A stretch of DNA of 14,790 nt, taken from positions 1 to 14,790 of the forward strand of contig CAIYOB010000855.1 in assembly GCA_903927685.1 (NCBI GenBank), in the 5' to 3' direction. The notes under the pieces were generated by a model. That model saw only the letters and a program-made list of their open reading frames with translations, searched no databases and had not been told where the DNA came from. Positions 13,577 to 14,790 of the stretch are shown here, piece after piece. The translations under genes and the position numbers were made by a program. How positions within the stretch are numbered: position 1 is the first letter of the stretch; every line of letters begins with the position of its first letter. The DNA is from an uncultured Planctomycetaceae bacterium (GTDB lineage: Bacteria > Planctomycetota > Planctomycetia > Pirellulales > Pirellulaceae).

Positions 13577-14790
13577 TTACGTTGCCGCCCCCGGCGGTCG
13601 GACGGTCAACCGGAACGGCGCGCTGGCGGCGGAGCGGTCCGGGTCGTAGTATTCGTAGACCCGCGCTGGGGGAACGGCGACCTGGACGGGCAGCGTGGCC
13701 CGCAGGCGATAGGGCAGCGTCAACGGTTGGTTCGGAGCCAGTTCGCGCAGGTAGACCAGGACGTTCCGCGGGGTGATCTGGTAGCGGGCGATCACGCCGC
13801 GGTCGACCAAGCTGCGGAAATCCTGCGCTTCGGCTGCGAATCCGCCGGGCACCGGCAGGTCGACGATCACCATCGGGGCCGCCTTCGGCATGCGGTTGAC
13901 GATCGTGGCGGTCGCCGCCACGGTGTCGTCCACGGACAAGTCGGTCCGGTCGAAGTCCAGGCGGATCGCCAGCGGCTCGTCGGGCTCCGGCGGAGCGGCC
14001 CCGGGGACGTGATAGGCCAGGACGGCCTGAAACGCACTCGGCTGGTCCGCCTGCTCGCGGATCGCCAGCCGGTGTTGGCCGGAGCCAAGTGTCTCGGTCA
14101 AGTCGATCTGCTGGACGACGTCGCACTGGTCCGCCGCGATCGTCAACTGGCGAATCACGTGCCCGTCCACCTCGATCGCGATCTGCCGCGGCTGAGCACT
14201 GGCCAACGGCTGGCCGGTTCCCGCCAGCAGGGCCTTCAGTGCTAACACGGTGGCTTGTGTCGAAAACCACAGCCCGTTGGCGTCCTTCTGAGTGACCAGC
14301 CAGGCGAGGGCTCCGCGGGCCGTCGCCGGCTCGCGTCCCGACTGCAGCAGGGCCAGCGCCGCCAAGGCCGTGATCTCGACTCGCCGCGCCGCCCCGCCGC
14401 CGTAGAACATCGTGCGGCCGTCTGCGGCGGGCTCCCACCAGGCCAGTTGGCGGTCGTCCGACACCGTCCGCAGGTCGCGCAGTTGGTCCAGGAACGGGCG
14501 GGCGCTCTGCTGGGTGCGGTCGATCGCCAGCAGCGCATTGGCGACCAGGGCCAGCACGTACGGTTCGTGGAACTGGTCGCGGGCAAAGCCCTGCAGGAAG
14601 TCGGCCGCGCGTTTCGCTCGGGCATCCTCCGGGCGCCCGGCGAACACAGCCCAGGCCAGATAGGCGGTGGTGGCCAGCCGCGCGTCGCGGCCGACGGCTG
14701 GACCGCTGTGCATGCGGTGCGACTCGGGCTCCCACGAGCCGTCGTCTCGCTGCTGGTCCAGGAGCCATTTCCGCGTCCGTTCGATCAGCG
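13577..14790 (-). CDS. C-terminal part of a bacterial alpha-2-macroglobulin family protein (5'-truncated by window edge)
   Basis: The minus-strand frame is open from the right edge (LIERTRKWLLDQQRDDGSWE) to a TAA at 13577-13579. About 404 residues are visible and the N-terminus lies outside. The first ~200 are the alpha/alpha-toroid thioester domain, seen as repeated helical pairs (RLATTAYLAWAVFAG, YVLALVANALLAID, ITALAALALLQSG, STQATVLALKALLAG). A beta domain follows, then the C-terminal receptor-binding-like domain (LDFDRTDLSVDDTVAATATI, MVIVDLPVPGGF, ending ARVYEYYDPD and APFRLTV). The thioester CxEQ motif, if present, would be upstream of the window, so whether this is a thioester-bearing trap cannot be judged. 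In other bacteria such proteins are periplasmic or lipid-anchored protease inhibitors, often beside a penicillin-binding protein 1C gene; that neighbour is not visible here. The internal ATG at 14713 is not the start, because the domain clearly continues upstream of it. Confidence 0.85.
   Translation of the reverse strand, partial: LIERTRKWLLDQQRDDGSWEPESHRMHSGPAVGRDARLATTAYLAWAVFAGRPEDARAKRAADFLQGFARDQFHEPYVLALVANALLAIDRTQQSARPFLDQLRDLRTVSDDRQLAWWEPAADGRTMFYGGGAARRVEITALAALALLQSGREPATARGALAWLVTQKDANGLWFSTQATVLALKALLAGTGQPLASAQPRQIAIEVDGHVIRQLTIAADQCDVVQQIDLTETLGSGQHRLAIREQADQPSAFQAVLAYHVPGAAPPEPDEPLAIRLDFDRTDLSVDDTVAATATIVNRMPKAAPMVIVDLPVPGGFAAEAQDFRSLVDRGVIARYQITPRNVLVYLRELAPNQPLTLPYRLRATLPVQVAVPPARVYEYYDPDRSAASAPFRLTVRPPGAAT

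Noticed and set aside
14242..14768. Other-frame ORFs (13416-14768, 14242-14625) opposite or beside the alpha-2-macroglobulin gene
   Set aside because: The frame used shows the helical-pair pattern and conserved C-terminal domain of the family; the others are Arg/Pro/Gly-rich shadows.

Overview
The window looks like chromosomal DNA of a GC-rich planctomycete, probably of the Pirellulales type. This rests on large secreted proteins built from carbohydrate-binding, FlgD-like and NHL domains, a secreted Ig-like protein of a style common in that phylum, a bacterial alpha-2-macroglobulin, and a GxxExxY protein set in dispersed repeats. The assignment is inference; no rRNA or other marker gene is present.

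Layout. (1) Positions 3-785 (+): the C-terminal part of a secreted or surface Ig-like protein, cut by the left window edge. (2) Positions 902-4348 (+): a secreted three-part polysaccharide-degrading enzyme, made of a GH127 beta-L-arabinofuranosidase module, a compact GH-A clan glycosidase module and a concanavalin-like C-terminal module. It has a plausible promoter at 797-827 and an AGGA ribosome site before a GTG start. (3) Positions 4349-4695: a convergent intergenic stretch of gene debris. It holds a 32-bp repeat, a decayed GxxExxY gene tail and the last ~38 codons of a class C beta-lactamase-like serine hydrolase. (4) Positions 4696-11955 (-): a giant secreted protein of about 2,420 residues. 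Its CBM9-like / FlgD-like / beta-propeller block occurs twice, and each copy carries a canonical EF-hand calcium loop at the equivalent place. (5) Positions 12010-13324: a repeat-rich, visibly less GC-rich island around a GxxExxY (PD-(D/E)XK-type) gene on the minus strand. (6) Positions 13577-14790 (-): the C-terminal part of an alpha-2-macroglobulin, cut by the right window edge.

The two large genes (2 and 4) fit a role in binding and degrading plant- or algal-type polysaccharide outside the cytoplasm. They are convergent, so they are not one operon, and the functional link is inference.

The most unusual part is the island at 12010-13324. A 27-bp core (the word CCAGCAGAT twice, separated by nine bases) occurs seven times here: four times in a 61-bp tandem array and in two convergent inverted pairs. 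Each pair encloses a related ~100-bp segment, giving two REPIN-like modules. The core also sits at both ends of the GxxExxY gene, in opposite orientations, and supplies its first and last codons. The protein has two GxxExxY-type domains, the first with its acidic/lysine residues intact and the second without them. Remains of the same gene end and of the 32-bp border repeat lie 7.6 kb away at 4370-4459. Together these suggest a dispersed, repeat-bounded nuclease element.
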